The notes beneath the pieces were generated by a model. That model was not told the DNA's origin, did no database searches, and saw only the letters and a program-made list of their open reading frames with translations. Made by a program: the position numbers and the translations under genes. This document shows, piece by piece, positions 19,929 through 28,523 of a stretch of 64,000 bases of DNA (its first letter is position 1; each line of letters begins with the position of its first letter). Where the stretch lies: positions 1 to 64,000 of the forward strand of contig NZ_RFFN01000010.1 of the NCBI RefSeq assembly GCF_003696315.1. Reading direction: 5' to 3'. Source of the stretch: Pseudomonas songnenensis (GTDB lineage: Bacteria; Pseudomonadota; Gammaproteobacteria; Pseudomonadales; Pseudomonadaceae).

Positions 19929-21296
19929 ATGCAGGACCCTTACAGCGAGCGCATGAGCGCCAGCGAAAAACGCGCAGCTTCCGGGCTGGCTCTGGTTTTC
20001 GCTTTTCGCATGCTCGGCATGTTCATGGTTTTGCCTGTGCTGGCAACCTACGGCATGGACCTGGAGGGCGCTACGCCGACCCTTATCGGTCTTGCGATAG
20101 GTGCCTATGGTTTGACCCAGGCGCTGCTGCAAATTCCCTTCGGCATCCTTTCCGATCGTATTGGTCGCCTGCCAATCATCTATTTCGGCTTACTGATCTT
20201 CGCCGCCGGCGCCGTGCTGGCGGCGATGTCGGACAGCATCTGGGGCGTAGTGGCCGGGCGCATTCTGCAAGGTGCCGGGGCGATTTCTGCTGCGGTCATG
20301 GCGCTGCTCTCGGACCTCACCCGCGAACAGCATCGGACCAAGGCGATGGCGCTGATCGGCGTGAGCATCGGTTTCTCGTTCGCCGTGGCAATGATCGTCG
20401 GGCCATTGCTGACCCGCGCGTTCGGACTGTCCGGGTTGTTCTGGGTGACCGCCGGGATGGCGGTGCTGGGTGGCGTGATCGTTGCTGTGCTGCCGAAGGC
20501 CGAGGCCCACGTGCGCCATCGTGAGTCGGGCGTCGCCAAGCAGGCGCTCGGTCTGACGCTGCGCCATCCTGATCTGCTGCGCCTGGATTTCAGTATTCTG
20601 GCGCTGCACGCGATCCTGATGGCCAGCTTCGTTGCGCTGCCGCTGGCACTGGTGGAGCAGGGCGCATTGCCCAAGGAGGAGCATTGGTGGGTCTATCTCA
20701 CGGCACTGCTGGTGGGCTTCTTCGGCATGATTCCCTTCATTATTTATGGCGAGAAGAAGCGACAGATGCGCCGCGTGCTGTTGGGCGCGGTCACTGCGTT
20801 GCTGCTTTGCGAGCTGTTCTTCTGGTGGTTCGGTAACGGGCTCTGGATGTTGGTTGTCGGCATGGTGGGCTTCTTCATCGCGTTCAATCTGCTGGAAGCG
20901 TCACTGCCCTCATTGATCAGCAAGGTCGCGCCGGCCGGCGGCAAGGGCACCGCGATGGGGGTCTACTCTACCAGCCAGTTCCTCGGTGCCGGTCTCGGTG
21001 GCGTGCTGGGTGGCATGCTCTATCAGCAGGGCGGGCTGGCGCTGGTGTTCGCTGGCTGCGCTGCGCTCTGCGCGCTGTGGTTCGTGGTGGCCTTCAGCAT
21101 GCGTGAGCCCCCCTATGTGACCAGCTTGCGTTTGCCGTTATCCAGCGGTGCGCTGGCCAACAGCGGGCTTGGTGATGACCTGTTGCGGGTGGCGGGCGTC
21201 AGCGATGTGCTGATCGTCATCGAAGAGGCTGCGGCGTACATCAAGGTCGATACTCAGCAGCTGGATCGAGAAGCGCTGGATCGTCTCGTCGCTTGA
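19929..21296 (+). CDS. YajR-like MFS transporter with C-terminal YAM-type domain
   Basis: A 455-residue major facilitator with about twelve membrane segments and the MFS motif A loop GILSDRIGRLPI (about residues 71-82). The MFS core ends near residue 390. The last about 55 residues (LGDDLLRVAGVSDVLIVIEEAAAYIKVDTQQLDREALDRLV) look like a small ferredoxin-fold domain, as in E. coli YajR. The substrate is unknown. It is divergent from uvrA and upstream of ssb, the same arrangement I recall for P. aeruginosa. Confidence 0.85.
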   Translation: MQDPYSERMSASEKRAASGLALVFAFRMLGMFMVLPVLATYGMDLEGATPTLIGLAIGAYGLTQALLQIPFGILSDRIGRLPIIYFGLLIFAAGAVLAAMSDSIWGVVAGRILQGAGAISAAVMALLSDLTREQHRTKAMALIGVSIGFSFAVAMIVGPLLTRAFGLSGLFWVTAGMAVLGGVIVAVLPKAEAHVRHRESGVAKQALGLTLRHPDLLRLDFSILALHAILMASFVALPLALVEQGALPKEEHWWVYLTALLVGFFGMIPFIIYGEKKRQMRRVLLGAVTALLLCELFFWWFGNGLWMLVVGMVGFFIAFNLLEASLPSLISKVAPAGGKGTAMGVYSTSQFLGAGLGGVLGGMLYQQGGLALVFAGCAALCALWFVVAFSMREPPYVTSLRLPLSSGALANSGLGDDLLRVAGVSDVLIVIEEAAAYIKVDTQQLDREALDRLVA

Positions 21297-21460
21297 AACC
21301 GTACGCTTGCCCGGACGGGTGAGGAAGCCGGCGCAACTTGACGGTGCGTCGGTTGGTTGTCAGGGGTGGCTGAGGTAAGATTCGCGGTCATCGGGTTTGC
21401 TGGTAGCAGGACCGCCATCGGCGAGCCCATTTAATTTCAATGTTCCAAGAGGAGTTACCC

Positions 21461-21955
21461 ATGGCCAGAGGGGTGAATAAAGTCATCTTGATCGGCAATG
21501 TCGGCGGCGACCCGGAAACCCGCTACATGCCCAATGGCAATGCGGTGACCAACATCACGCTGGCAACCACCGATAGCTGGAAGGACAAGCAGACCGGCCA
21601 GCTCCAGGAACGTACCGAGTGGCACCGCGTGGTGCTCTTCGGCAAGGTCGCGGAGATCGCCGGCGAGTACCTGCGCAAGGGTTCGCAGTGCTATATCGAA
21701 GGCCGTCTGCAGACCCGTGAGTGGGAGAAGGACGGCGTCAAGCGCTACACCACCGAAATTGTCGTTGACATGAACGGCAGCATGCAGCTGCTCGGTGGCC
21801 GTGGCGGCAGTTCCGACGATGCCCCGCGTCAAGCTCGTCCGCAGCAGCGCGAGCCGCAACAGGCACCGCGTCAGCAGGCTCAGCCGCAGCAGCCGGCTGC
21901 ACGGCAACAGCCGGCACCGGACTACGACAGCTTCGACGACGACATCCCCTTCTAG
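21461..21955 (+). CDS. ssb: Single-stranded DNA-binding protein
   Basis: A 164-residue SSB. The OB fold covers residues 1 to about 110 ([26 protein letters not shown]). A Gln/Pro/Arg-rich linker follows. The acidic tip FDDDIPF at the C-terminus is the docking site for repair and replication partners. The ATG at 21461 has an AGAGGAG site. An upstream in-frame ATG (21440) adds seven residues and is not typical of the family. Confidence 0.98.
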   Translation: MARGVNKVILIGNVGGDPETRYMPNGNAVTNITLATTDSWKDKQTGQLQERTEWHRVVLFGKVAEIAGEYLRKGSQCYIEGRLQTREWEKDGVKRYTTEIVVDMNGSMQLLGGRGGSSDDAPRQARPQQREPQQAPRQQAQPQQPAARQQPAPDYDSFDDDIPF

Positions 21956-21965
21956 AGTTCTCTGA

Positions 21966-22850
21966 ATGCGAATGCGCCTGATGCTGTTGGGCGGCGGCAA
22001 TGCCCTGGGCCAGGCGCTCATCCGCCTCGGCGCCGAGGAAGACATCGGCTTTCTCGCGCCGCGCCCGCCCGCCCAGGGCTGGGATGCCGCCAGTCTCACC
22101 CAGTTGCTCGACGACAACCGTCCGGATGTCGTCGTCAACCTTGCCTACTACTACGACTGGTTCCAGAGCGGGCAGCCCAACGAACCGGCGCTCGCGGCTC
22201 AGGAGCGCGCTGTGGAGCGGCTTGCCGAGCTGTGCCAGCACCACGATTTCGTTCTCCTGCAGCCGTCGAGCTACCGCGTGTTTGATGGCGCGCGCACCAC
22301 GGCCTACAGCGAGAAGGACGAAGTCGCGCCGCTGGATGCGCGGGGCAGGGCGCTCTGGCGCATCGAGCAGAGCGTGCGTGCGCTGTGCCCGCGTCATGTG
22401 CTGTTGCGTTTCGGCTGGCTGCTCGACGACAGTCGTGACGGTGTGCTGGGGCGTGTACTGCAACGGCTGGAGCAGAGCGAGGCGATACTGCTGGCGGACG
22501 ATCGCCGTGGCAATCCGACGCCGGTGGATGACGCTGCGAGAGTCATTCTTGCAGTGCTCAAGCAGCTCGATTGCCAGGCCCCGTTGTGGGGTACCTACCA
22601 TTACGGCGGGCACGAAGCCTCGACGCCGTTGCTGGTCGCGCAGGCGCTGCTTGGCGAGGCCGCCAAGTATCGCGATGTGACGACCGCCAAACTGACGCCG
22701 GTCGCTCACGCCGACTGTTCGGATGCCGCGGCTGAGCCGCAGCACGGCGTGTTGGCCTGCAAGAAGATATTCACCACCTTCGGCATCAAGCCGCGTGCCT
22801 GGCGCACGGGGCTGCCGAGTCTGCTGGAGCGCTACTACCGCCATGGTTGA
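21966..22850 (+). CDS. RmlD-like sugar-nucleotide reductase homologue with altered active site
   Basis: A 294-residue extended short-chain dehydrogenase-like protein resembling dTDP-4-dehydrorhamnose reductase. The N-terminal dinucleotide-binding turn is LLGGGNALGQAL (7-18). The family segment S-x-Y-V-F-D-G is present as SSYRVFDGARTTAYSEKDEVAPLD (about 101-124). The catalytic YxxxK expected next is replaced by Arg126-Gly-Arg-Ala-Leu130, so normal reductase chemistry is doubtful. It starts 10 bp after ssb, and its end overlaps the next gene by 8 bp, so the pair is probably co-transcribed. Confidence 0.65.
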   Translation: MRMRLMLLGGGNALGQALIRLGAEEDIGFLAPRPPAQGWDAASLTQLLDDNRPDVVVNLAYYYDWFQSGQPNEPALAAQERAVERLAELCQHHDFVLLQPSSYRVFDGARTTAYSEKDEVAPLDARGRALWRIEQSVRALCPRHVLLRFGWLLDDSRDGVLGRVLQRLEQSEAILLADDRRGNPTPVDDAARVILAVLKQLDCQAPLWGTYHYGGHEASTPLLVAQALLGEAAKYRDVTTAKLTPVAHADCSDAAAEPQHGVLACKKIFTTFGIKPRAWRTGLPSLLERYYRHG

Positions 22851-23772
22851 TGCCCCGATTCTGGTGACCGGCGGTGCCGGGTTCATAGGCTCCAATCTGG
22901 TCGATGCGCTGCTGGTACGCGGTTACGCCGTTCGAGTGCTGGATAACCTCTCCACTGGCAAGCGTGAAAACCTGCCACAGGATGAGCGCGTCGAACTGAT
23001 CGTCGGTGATGTCGCCGACGCCGAATGCGTGCGTCGCTCGGTGCAGGGTTGTCGCGCCGTGGTGCATCTGGCCGCGGTGGCCTCAGTGCAGGCGTCCGTG
23101 GATGATCCGCTCGGTACGCATCAGAGTAATCTGATCGGCACGCTCAATCTGTGCGAAGCGATGCGCGAGGCAGGCGTGAAGCGAGTGGTGTTTGCCTCGA
23201 GCGCGGCGGTCTATGGCAACAACGGCGAAGGTCAGTCCATCGACGAAGACACCGCGAAGGCGCCGCTAACCCCCTACGCCGCGGACAAGCTGGCCAGTGA
23301 GCACTACCTGGATTTCTATCGGCGCCAGCATGGGCTGGAGCCGGTGATCTTCCGCTTCTTCAATGTGTATGGCCCTCGGCAGGACCCGTCGTCGCCCTAT
23401 TCCGGGGTGATCAGCATCTTTACCGAGCGGGCGCAGAAGGGGCAGCCGATTGCGGTGTTCGGCGATGGGGAGCAGACGCGGGATTTCATCTATGTAGGGG
23501 ATCTGGTCGAGGTGCTGGTGCAGGCACTCGAAGCTGCGGATGCGCCGGAAGGGGCGGTGAACGTGGGGCTCAACAAGGCGACGTCGTTGAACCAGCTGCT
23601 CGACGCGATTGGCGATGTGCTGGGCGGTCTGCCCGAGGTTAGCTACCAGGCGGCGCGCTCGGGAGACATTCGTCATTCGCGGGCGAACAATGCGCGACTG
23701 GTGCAGCGCTACCGCCTGCCAGAACCACCGACCAGCATGCGCGAAGGGCTGGCCCGTTTATTGGGGAAGTAA
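22843..23772 (+). CDS. NAD-dependent epimerase/dehydratase (GalE-like)
   Basis: A 309-residue extended SDR with the complete machinery. It has the GGAGFIGSN nucleotide-binding loop (residues 10-18), catalytic Ser in FASSAAVYG (about 118-125) and Tyr145-xxx-Lys149 (YAADK), plus the RFFNVYGPRQDP motif. It resembles UDP-glucose/UDP-N-acetylglucosamine 4-epimerases. The exact sugar cannot be told. The start at MVDAPILVTGG lies inside the end of the previous gene. A longer frame from 22723 is out of keeping with the family. Confidence 0.85.
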   Translation: MVDAPILVTGGAGFIGSNLVDALLVRGYAVRVLDNLSTGKRENLPQDERVELIVGDVADAECVRRSVQGCRAVVHLAAVASVQASVDDPLGTHQSNLIGTLNLCEAMREAGVKRVVFASSAAVYGNNGEGQSIDEDTAKAPLTPYAADKLASEHYLDFYRRQHGLEPVIFRFFNVYGPRQDPSSPYSGVISIFTERAQKGQPIAVFGDGEQTRDFIYVGDLVEVLVQALEAADAPEGAVNVGLNKATSLNQLLDAIGDVLGGLPEVSYQAARSGDIRHSRANNARLVQRYRLPEPPTSMREGLARLLGK

Positions 23773-23787
23773 GCGAAACCAAAAATA

Positions 23788-23812
23788 CAAAAGGCGCCAT
23801 TGGCGCCTTTTG
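23788..23812. terminator. Terminator between epimerase and ompW
   Basis: A near-perfect palindrome (caaaaggcgcca / tggcgccttttg) lies between the convergent epimerase and ompW genes. A and T runs on either side allow termination in both directions. Confidence 0.8.
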
Positions 23813-23841
23813 TCTGTCTACGATTCGATTGGGCCGATTCG

Positions 23842-24534
23842 TTAGAACTTGTAGCCGAGGCCGACCATGTAGACGAAGGGGTCTACATCAACGTCGACTT
23901 TTGCGCGAACGCCGAGGATTGTGTTGTCGACATAGGCTTCGGTGTCAATGTCGATATAGCGAAGTTGGGCATTAAGCATGACGTTATCGGTCAGCATGTA
24001 ATCCATGCCGACTTGAGCGGCCCAGCCCCACGAATTCTTCACGCGGAAATTGTCAAACCCGCCAGCGCTTGCGGCGCTACCAACGCTTTCATCGAAGAAC
24101 CATGTGTAATTGATCCCCGCGCCGACATAAGGCTGGAACGCCGATTTATTGTCCAGCGGGTAATAAACCAAGCTCAGTGTTGGTGGTAGGTGCTTCAGGT
24201 CGCCAAGTTTGCCGTCGGCGATTCCGCCAGCGGTGCCGGAGATGGATACGTTGTGTTGGAATGGCGTAGCGGCGAGTAGCTCAATGCCGACATTATCGGT
24301 CAGCATGTAAGCAAAGTTGAGTCCGAGCTGGGTATCACTGTCCAGCGAAGCTTTTCCGCCTAGGTCGGTGCCCGCGAGAGTTCCCCGGTCAACTTTGACG
24401 CTGGAGGTGCTTTCGTGCGGATCAACGGTAATCGCACCAGCGCGAACGATGATGTCCCCGGCTTCGAAAGCCTGGGCGAAGGGGGCGGCCAGCGCCAGGG
24501 CCAGCGCGGAAGCGGTGAACAGGGTCTTGCGCAT
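23842..24534 (-). CDS. ompW: OmpW-family outer membrane protein
   Basis: A 230-residue protein with a signal peptide (MRKTLFTASALALALAAPFAQA, cut near residue 22) and the OmpW pattern: FEAGDIIVRAGAITVDP at the mature N-terminus, the amphipathic strands, LPPTLSLVYYPLD and FQPYVGAGINYTWF, and a terminal Phe (MVGLGYKF). OmpW forms an eight-stranded barrel for small hydrophobic molecules. A candidate ANR box lies upstream. Confidence 0.92.
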   Translation of the reverse strand: MRKTLFTASALALALAAPFAQAFEAGDIIVRAGAITVDPHESTSSVKVDRGTLAGTDLGGKASLDSDTQLGLNFAYMLTDNVGIELLAATPFQHNVSISGTAGGIADGKLGDLKHLPPTLSLVYYPLDNKSAFQPYVGAGINYTWFFDESVGSAASAGGFDNFRVKNSWGWAAQVGMDYMLTDNVMLNAQLRYIDIDTEAYVDNTILGVRAKVDVDVDPFVYMVGLGYKF

Positions 24535-24570
24535 GATGATGCTCCGTTTGTTGGAATGCGATTGGGGGCC

Positions 24571-24611
24571 ATGGTAGGGAGTGAGCGCGGGCGCTTTTTG
24601 ATCCAGCTCAA
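24571..24611 (-). promoter_or_regulatory. Candidate ANR/FNR-dependent promoter of ompW
   Basis: TTGAT-CCAG-CTCAA (24598-24611) matches the TTGAT-N4-ATCAA consensus at nine of ten defined bases. On the ompW strand a TACCAT -10-like element (24576-24571) lies so that the box would centre about 41 bp upstream of transcription start, the normal activating position. Confidence 0.4.
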
Positions 24612-24717
24612 TGAAAGAAGCCTCGGCTGCTGCGACGAAACGCCCGGGTTGCTTTGCGTCAACTCACAGATGATAATGTTTCTCTTTTGAGTTAACGCCC
24701 GTCCCAAGGATTCCTCA

Positions 24718-25503
24718 ATGCCTTCCTTCATCCCCCGCCTGCTGGCGGCTGCCGTGCTGCCATGCTGTCTGCAGCTTTATGCCGGGTCGCTGTCCGCCGC
24801 TCCGCTGGACGCTGCGCTCGATGAGAGCGAGCGCCTGTCTGCCGAAGCCAAGGCTTCGCAAGCGCGGATCGATCAGCTCGACGATGCCACGCGCGAGATG
24901 CTCACCGAGTACCGCAACGCGCTGCAGCAGACCGAAGCCCTGAAGGCCTACAACAAGCAGCTGCAGGAACTGACCGCTGCGCAGCGCAAGGAGCTGGTCG
25001 GCTTCCAGCGCCAGCTGGACAGCATCGAGCGCACTCAGGAAGCGGTAACGCCGCAGATGAGTCGCATGGTCGAGGTGCTTGGCGAGTTCATCGCGGCCGA
25101 CTTGCCGTTCCTGCCCGAGGAGCGCGCTGATCGTCTGGCCGGGCTGCAGGACCTGCTGCCGCGTGCCGACGTCAGCCTGGCGGAGAAGTACCGGCGCATC
25201 CTCGAGGCCTATCAGATCGAAAGCGACTACGGCCGCACGCTGGAAGCCTGGCGCGGCGAACTGCCGGGCAACGGTGATTCGCGTAGCGTCGAGTTCCTGC
25301 GCCTGGGCCGGGTGATGCTCTATTACCAGACCCTCGATGCACACGAGAGCGGCTGGTGGAACCCGCAGACACGCAGCTGGGAAGTGCTTGATGGCAGCGC
25401 CCGACGTCCGCTGACCCAGGCCATCGCCATTGCCCGCCAGCAGCAGGCCCCCGCGTATCTGCAACTGCCCGTGAAGACTCTGGCCGAGGAGGCCGCGCAA
25501 TGA
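24718..25503 (+). CDS. DUF3450 periplasmic protein of the TonB operon
   Basis: A 261-residue exported protein with a signal peptide (residues 1-28), a long coiled coil at about 35-105 (DESERLSAEAKASQARIDQLDDATREM) and a globular remainder with SGWWNPQTRSWEVLDGSARRPLTQAIAIARQQQAP, typical of the DUF3450 family. DUF3450 genes are commonly first in clusters with a second TonB system. The molecular role is not established. A scaffold between outer-membrane receptor and motor is only an inference. It overlaps the next gene by 4 bp (ATGA). Confidence 0.85.
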   Translation: MPSFIPRLLAAAVLPCCLQLYAGSLSAAPLDAALDESERLSAEAKASQARIDQLDDATREMLTEYRNALQQTEALKAYNKQLQELTAAQRKELVGFQRQLDSIERTQEAVTPQMSRMVEVLGEFIAADLPFLPEERADRLAGLQDLLPRADVSLAEKYRRILEAYQIESDYGRTLEAWRGELPGNGDSRSVEFLRLGRVMLYYQTLDAHESGWWNPQTRSWEVLDGSARRPLTQAIAIARQQQAPAYLQLPVKTLAEEAAQ

Positions 25504-26846
25504 GCCGTCTGTTTTCCCTGTTCCTTGTCGCGCTGCTGCCGTTCACCTCTCATGCGGCGGAGCCGCTCAGTCCCGACCAGCTGCTCGAGCGCATTCGCAG
25601 CGACCGCGCGGCCGAGGTCAGCGCCATGCAGACCCGCGAGCAGGCCTTTGTGCGTGACCGTGGCGAGCAGCAGCAACTGCTGTCACGCGCACGGGCCGCC
25701 CTCGCCGAGCAGAAGGCCGAGGCCGAGCGGCTGAAGGCTGAATTCGACCGTCAGGAAGCGGAGCTGGCCGAGCAGGAAAAGTTGCTGGCACAGCGTGTCG
25801 GTCATCTCGGCGAGCTGTTCGGCGTGGTGCGGCAGGGTGCCGGTGATATCGCCGGCCAGTGGCAGGACAGCCTGCTCAATGCCCAGTATCCCGAGCGCCT
25901 CAAGCAGCTGCGCAGCTTGGCCGAAAGCCGTGCCTTGCCATCAGCCGATGACCTCGATGCCTTCTGGATGACCCTCCTCGAAGACCTGGCGGCCAGCGGC
26001 CGCGTCGAGCGCGTGCAACTGCCGGTGGTGGGCACCGATGGTGCGCGCAGCGAGCAGCCGGTACTGCGCGTCGGCAGCTTCTCTGCCTTTACCAGCGACG
26101 CCTTCTTGCGCTACGACGCAGATGCCGGCGAGCTGCTGGTGCCGCCGCGTCAGCCGTCCGGCAAGGGCCTGATCGAGGATTACCTGAAAAGCTCCGATGC
26201 CCTGGCCACGCTGCCTGTCGACCCGAGCCGGGGTACCCTGTTGGCGCAGTTGCAGCGCCAGCCGGACCTGTGGGATCGCGTCAAGCAGGGCGGTCTGGTC
26301 GGCGGCGTGATTCTGGTGCTCGGCGCCATCGGCCTGCTGCTGGCGATCTGGCGCATGGTCTATCTCGGTGGCATTGGCCGCAAGGTTGGAAGCCAGATGC
26401 GCGAGCTCAATCATCCGCGTGATGACAACCCGCTCGGCCGCATCATCGGCGTGCTGGGGCCAAAGCCTCAGCTGTCGGACCTGGAGACGCTGGAGCTCAA
26501 GCTGGACGAAGCCATCCTGCAGGAAACCCCGCCGCTGGAGCGTGGCCAGCCGTTGCTCAAGCTGCTCGCCGCCGTGGCGCCGCTGCTCGGCCTGCTGGGT
26601 ACCGTGACCGGCATGATCATCACCTTCCAGGCCATCACCCAGAGTGGTGGCGGCGATTCGCGGCTGATGGCCGACGGCATTTCCCAGGCGCTGGTGACCA
26701 CGGTGCTGGGCCTGGTGGTGGCGATTCCGCTGCTGTTCCTGCACAGCCTGTTGGCCAGCCGCAGCAAGGCGCTGATCCAGCTGCTGGAGCAGCAGAGCGC
26801 CGGGCTGATCGCGCTGCATCTGTCCGGAGCACCGCGCCGTGACTGA
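25500..26846 (+). CDS. ttpC: TtpC-like MotA/TolQ/ExbB proton-channel protein with periplasmic arm
   Basis: A 448-residue protein with a signal peptide and a coiled-coil periplasmic region (about 30-115). One TM segment lies near 263-283 (GGVILVLGAIGLLLAIWRMV). The ExbB/TolQ core follows at about 340-440 (LLKLLAAVAPLLGLLGTVTGMIITFQAITQ and ALVTTVLGLVVAIPLLFLHSLL). Such long ExbB relatives are TtpC in Vibrio TonB2 systems, where they are needed with ExbB2, ExbD2 and TonB2. The order DUF3450-ttpC-exbB-exbD-tonB-TPR is the standard one. Confidence 0.85.
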   Translation: MSRLFSLFLVALLPFTSHAAEPLSPDQLLERIRSDRAAEVSAMQTREQAFVRDRGEQQQLLSRARAALAEQKAEAERLKAEFDRQEAELAEQEKLLAQRVGHLGELFGVVRQGAGDIAGQWQDSLLNAQYPERLKQLRSLAESRALPSADDLDAFWMTLLEDLAASGRVERVQLPVVGTDGARSEQPVLRVGSFSAFTSDAFLRYDADAGELLVPPRQPSGKGLIEDYLKSSDALATLPVDPSRGTLLAQLQRQPDLWDRVKQGGLVGGVILVLGAIGLLLAIWRMVYLGGIGRKVGSQMRELNHPRDDNPLGRIIGVLGPKPQLSDLETLELKLDEAILQETPPLERGQPLLKLLAAVAPLLGLLGTVTGMIITFQAITQSGGGDSRLMADGISQALVTTVLGLVVAIPLLFLHSLLASRSKALIQLLEQQSAGLIALHLSGAPRRD

Positions 26847-27384
26847 TCTGCGCGCTCACTGGCTGAGTGTCGTCGACAGCGGTCACGCGCTGCTCGACTT
26901 CATGACCGCGGGTGGGGTGGTGATGTGGGCATTGGCAGGCCTGTGCGTGCTGTATTGGACGCTGGTGTTCGAGCGCCTGTGGTTCATGCGTCGGGTCTTC
27001 CCGCATTGGGTCGAGTCGCGCCGGCAGGCCTGGGCACAGCTGGCCGATGAGCCCGGTAGCTGGCAGCGCGCCGTGCGCCTGGCCTGGCTGGCCCAGGCGC
27101 AGCAGCAGCTGTCCGGCCCGCTGCGTTTGAGCAAGACACTGGTTGCGATGTATCCGCTGCTCGGCCTGCTGGGCACGGTCAGCGGCATGATCGCGGTTTT
27201 CGATGTGCTGGCGCTCAGCGGCACCGGCAACCCTCGCGGCATGGCTGCGGGCGTCTGGCAGGCGACCCTGCCGACCATGGCCGGCATGGTGCTGGCCATC
27301 ACGGGATTGTTCAGTCTGGCGCGCCTCGAGCGAATCGCGCGCCAGTCTCTCGACCGGCTGGCCGACCAGCTGCGTCACGATTGA
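26839..27384 (+). CDS. exbB: ExbB-type proton channel protein
   Basis: A 181-residue membrane protein with three TM segments (about 21-40, 100-125, 140-160). The ExbB/TolQ signature is LVAMYPLLGLLGTVSGMIAVFDVLALSGTGNPRGMAAGVWQATLPTMAGMVLAI. It starts with GTG inside the end of ttpC (8-bp overlap). It should form, with ExbD, the proton-driven motor that energises TonB. Confidence 0.9.
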   Translation: MTDLRAHWLSVVDSGHALLDFMTAGGVVMWALAGLCVLYWTLVFERLWFMRRVFPHWVESRRQAWAQLADEPGSWQRAVRLAWLAQAQQQLSGPLRLSKTLVAMYPLLGLLGTVSGMIAVFDVLALSGTGNPRGMAAGVWQATLPTMAGMVLAITGLFSLARLERIARQSLDRLADQLRHD

Positions 27385-27395
27385 GGATTAGCCGG

Positions 27396-27809
27396 ATGCG
27401 TATGCGTCGTCACCATTACCAGCAGGAAGAAGACACCGGCATCGATCTCACGCCGATGCTCGACGTGGTCTTCATCATGCTGATCTTCTTCATCGTCACC
27501 AGCTCCTTCATCAAGGAGTCGGGTGTCGAGGTCCAGCGCCCGCAGGCCGATACCGCGAGCACGCAGGACAAGGGCAACATCCTTATCGCCGTCACCGCCG
27601 ATGGGCAGGTCTGGATCGACAAGCAGGCGGTGGACGTGCGCAGCGTTCGCGCGCACGTCGAGCGGATGCGGGTGGATCAGCCGGAGGGCGCGGTGGTCGT
27701 CCAGGCCGACCAGGATGCCCGCACCGGCCTTGTGGTGCAGGTGATGGACCAGGCGCGCCAGGCCGGCGTGCAGGACGTGGCGCTGGCTGCCAGCACGGGG
27801 TCGCGCTGA
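27396..27809 (+). CDS. exbD: ExbD-type biopolymer transport protein
   Basis: A 137-residue protein with a single TM helix (about 19-38, TPMLDVVFIMLIFFIVTSSF). It contains the conserved membrane Asp23 needed for proton flow, followed by a periplasmic domain. I chose the ATG at 27396, nine bases after a GAGG site. The in-frame TTG at 27381 would read through that site. It overlaps tonB by 1 bp (TGATG). Confidence 0.92.
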   Translation: MRMRRHHYQQEEDTGIDLTPMLDVVFIMLIFFIVTSSFIKESGVEVQRPQADTASTQDKGNILIAVTADGQVWIDKQAVDVRSVRAHVERMRVDQPEGAVVVQADQDARTGLVVQVMDQARQAGVQDVALAASTGSR

Positions 27810-28522
27810 TGCAACCGCGGCTGGTCCGTTTCAGTCTGGCGTTCGTCGCCGCCTGCGTGGTGGCGCTGCTGCTGTTCGCTCTGATGCTGAGCATGGTCAA
27901 TCCACCGCGCAGCAAGATTCAGGAAGACCCGCTGGCCATCGCCAATTTCGTGCGTATGGATGGGCGCAACGAAGACAGCGCCACGCGCACTCGCCAGCAG
28001 GCGCCGCAACCACCACAGCCGAAGACGCCGCAGCCGCCGACGCCGCCGACGCCGAACATGGCCACGCCGGATGCCAACCTGCCGAAGCTCGACCTCGATC
28101 TGCCGAGCATCGATGCGGGTATATCGGTGGCGACCGCGCCGGCGCCCAGTCTGTCCGGCCTGACGGCCGCACCGAGCGCACCTGCGGCTGCTCCTGCGCC
28201 AGCCAGCGCGGCAGTGGAAGCGGCCGGTAACCCGGGTGGCCCAGAGCAGGAAGTGATGCCGCTCAATGATGTGCGCCCTGAGTATCCCTATCGTGCCCGG
28301 CAGCAGGGCATCGAGGGCCATATCAAGCTGGCCTTCACCATCAACCCGCAGGGCCGGGTGGAGAACATCCGCGTGCTGGAGGCCTCGCCACGCAACGTGT
28401 TCGATCGCGAGGCCCGGCGTGCCGCGGCCCGCTGGCGTTTCGCCCCGCGCACCGAGAACGGCGCGCCGGTATCCCGAGAAGCCGTTAAAACCCTGCACTT
28501 CCGCCTGCAAGGAGAACGCTGA
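27809..28522 (+). CDS. tonB: TonB energy-transducing protein
   Basis: A 237-residue protein with an N-terminal TM anchor (about 9-30), a Pro-rich span (about 64-82, PPQPKTPQPPTPPTP) and a C-terminal TonB domain (about 150-237). The latter contains EYPYRARQQGIEGHIKLAF, the linker GRVENIRVLEASPRNVFDREA and the ARRAAARWRFAP helix. It connects the ExbB/ExbD motor to outer-membrane receptors. It may serve btuB in this window, but that is an inference. Confidence 0.92.
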   Translation: MQPRLVRFSLAFVAACVVALLLFALMLSMVNPPRSKIQEDPLAIANFVRMDGRNEDSATRTRQQAPQPPQPKTPQPPTPPTPNMATPDANLPKLDLDLPSIDAGISVATAPAPSLSGLTAAPSAPAAAPAPASAAVEAAGNPGGPEQEVMPLNDVRPEYPYRARQQGIEGHIKLAFTINPQGRVENIRVLEASPRNVFDREARRAAARWRFAPRTENGAPVSREAVKTLHFRLQGER

Positions 28523-28523
28523 G

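Noticed and set aside
24655..24717. A Fur box before the TonB operon (gatgataatgtttctc)
   Set aside because: By hand alignment only about ten of nineteen positions match the Fur consensus, close to what an AT-rich spacer gives by chance.
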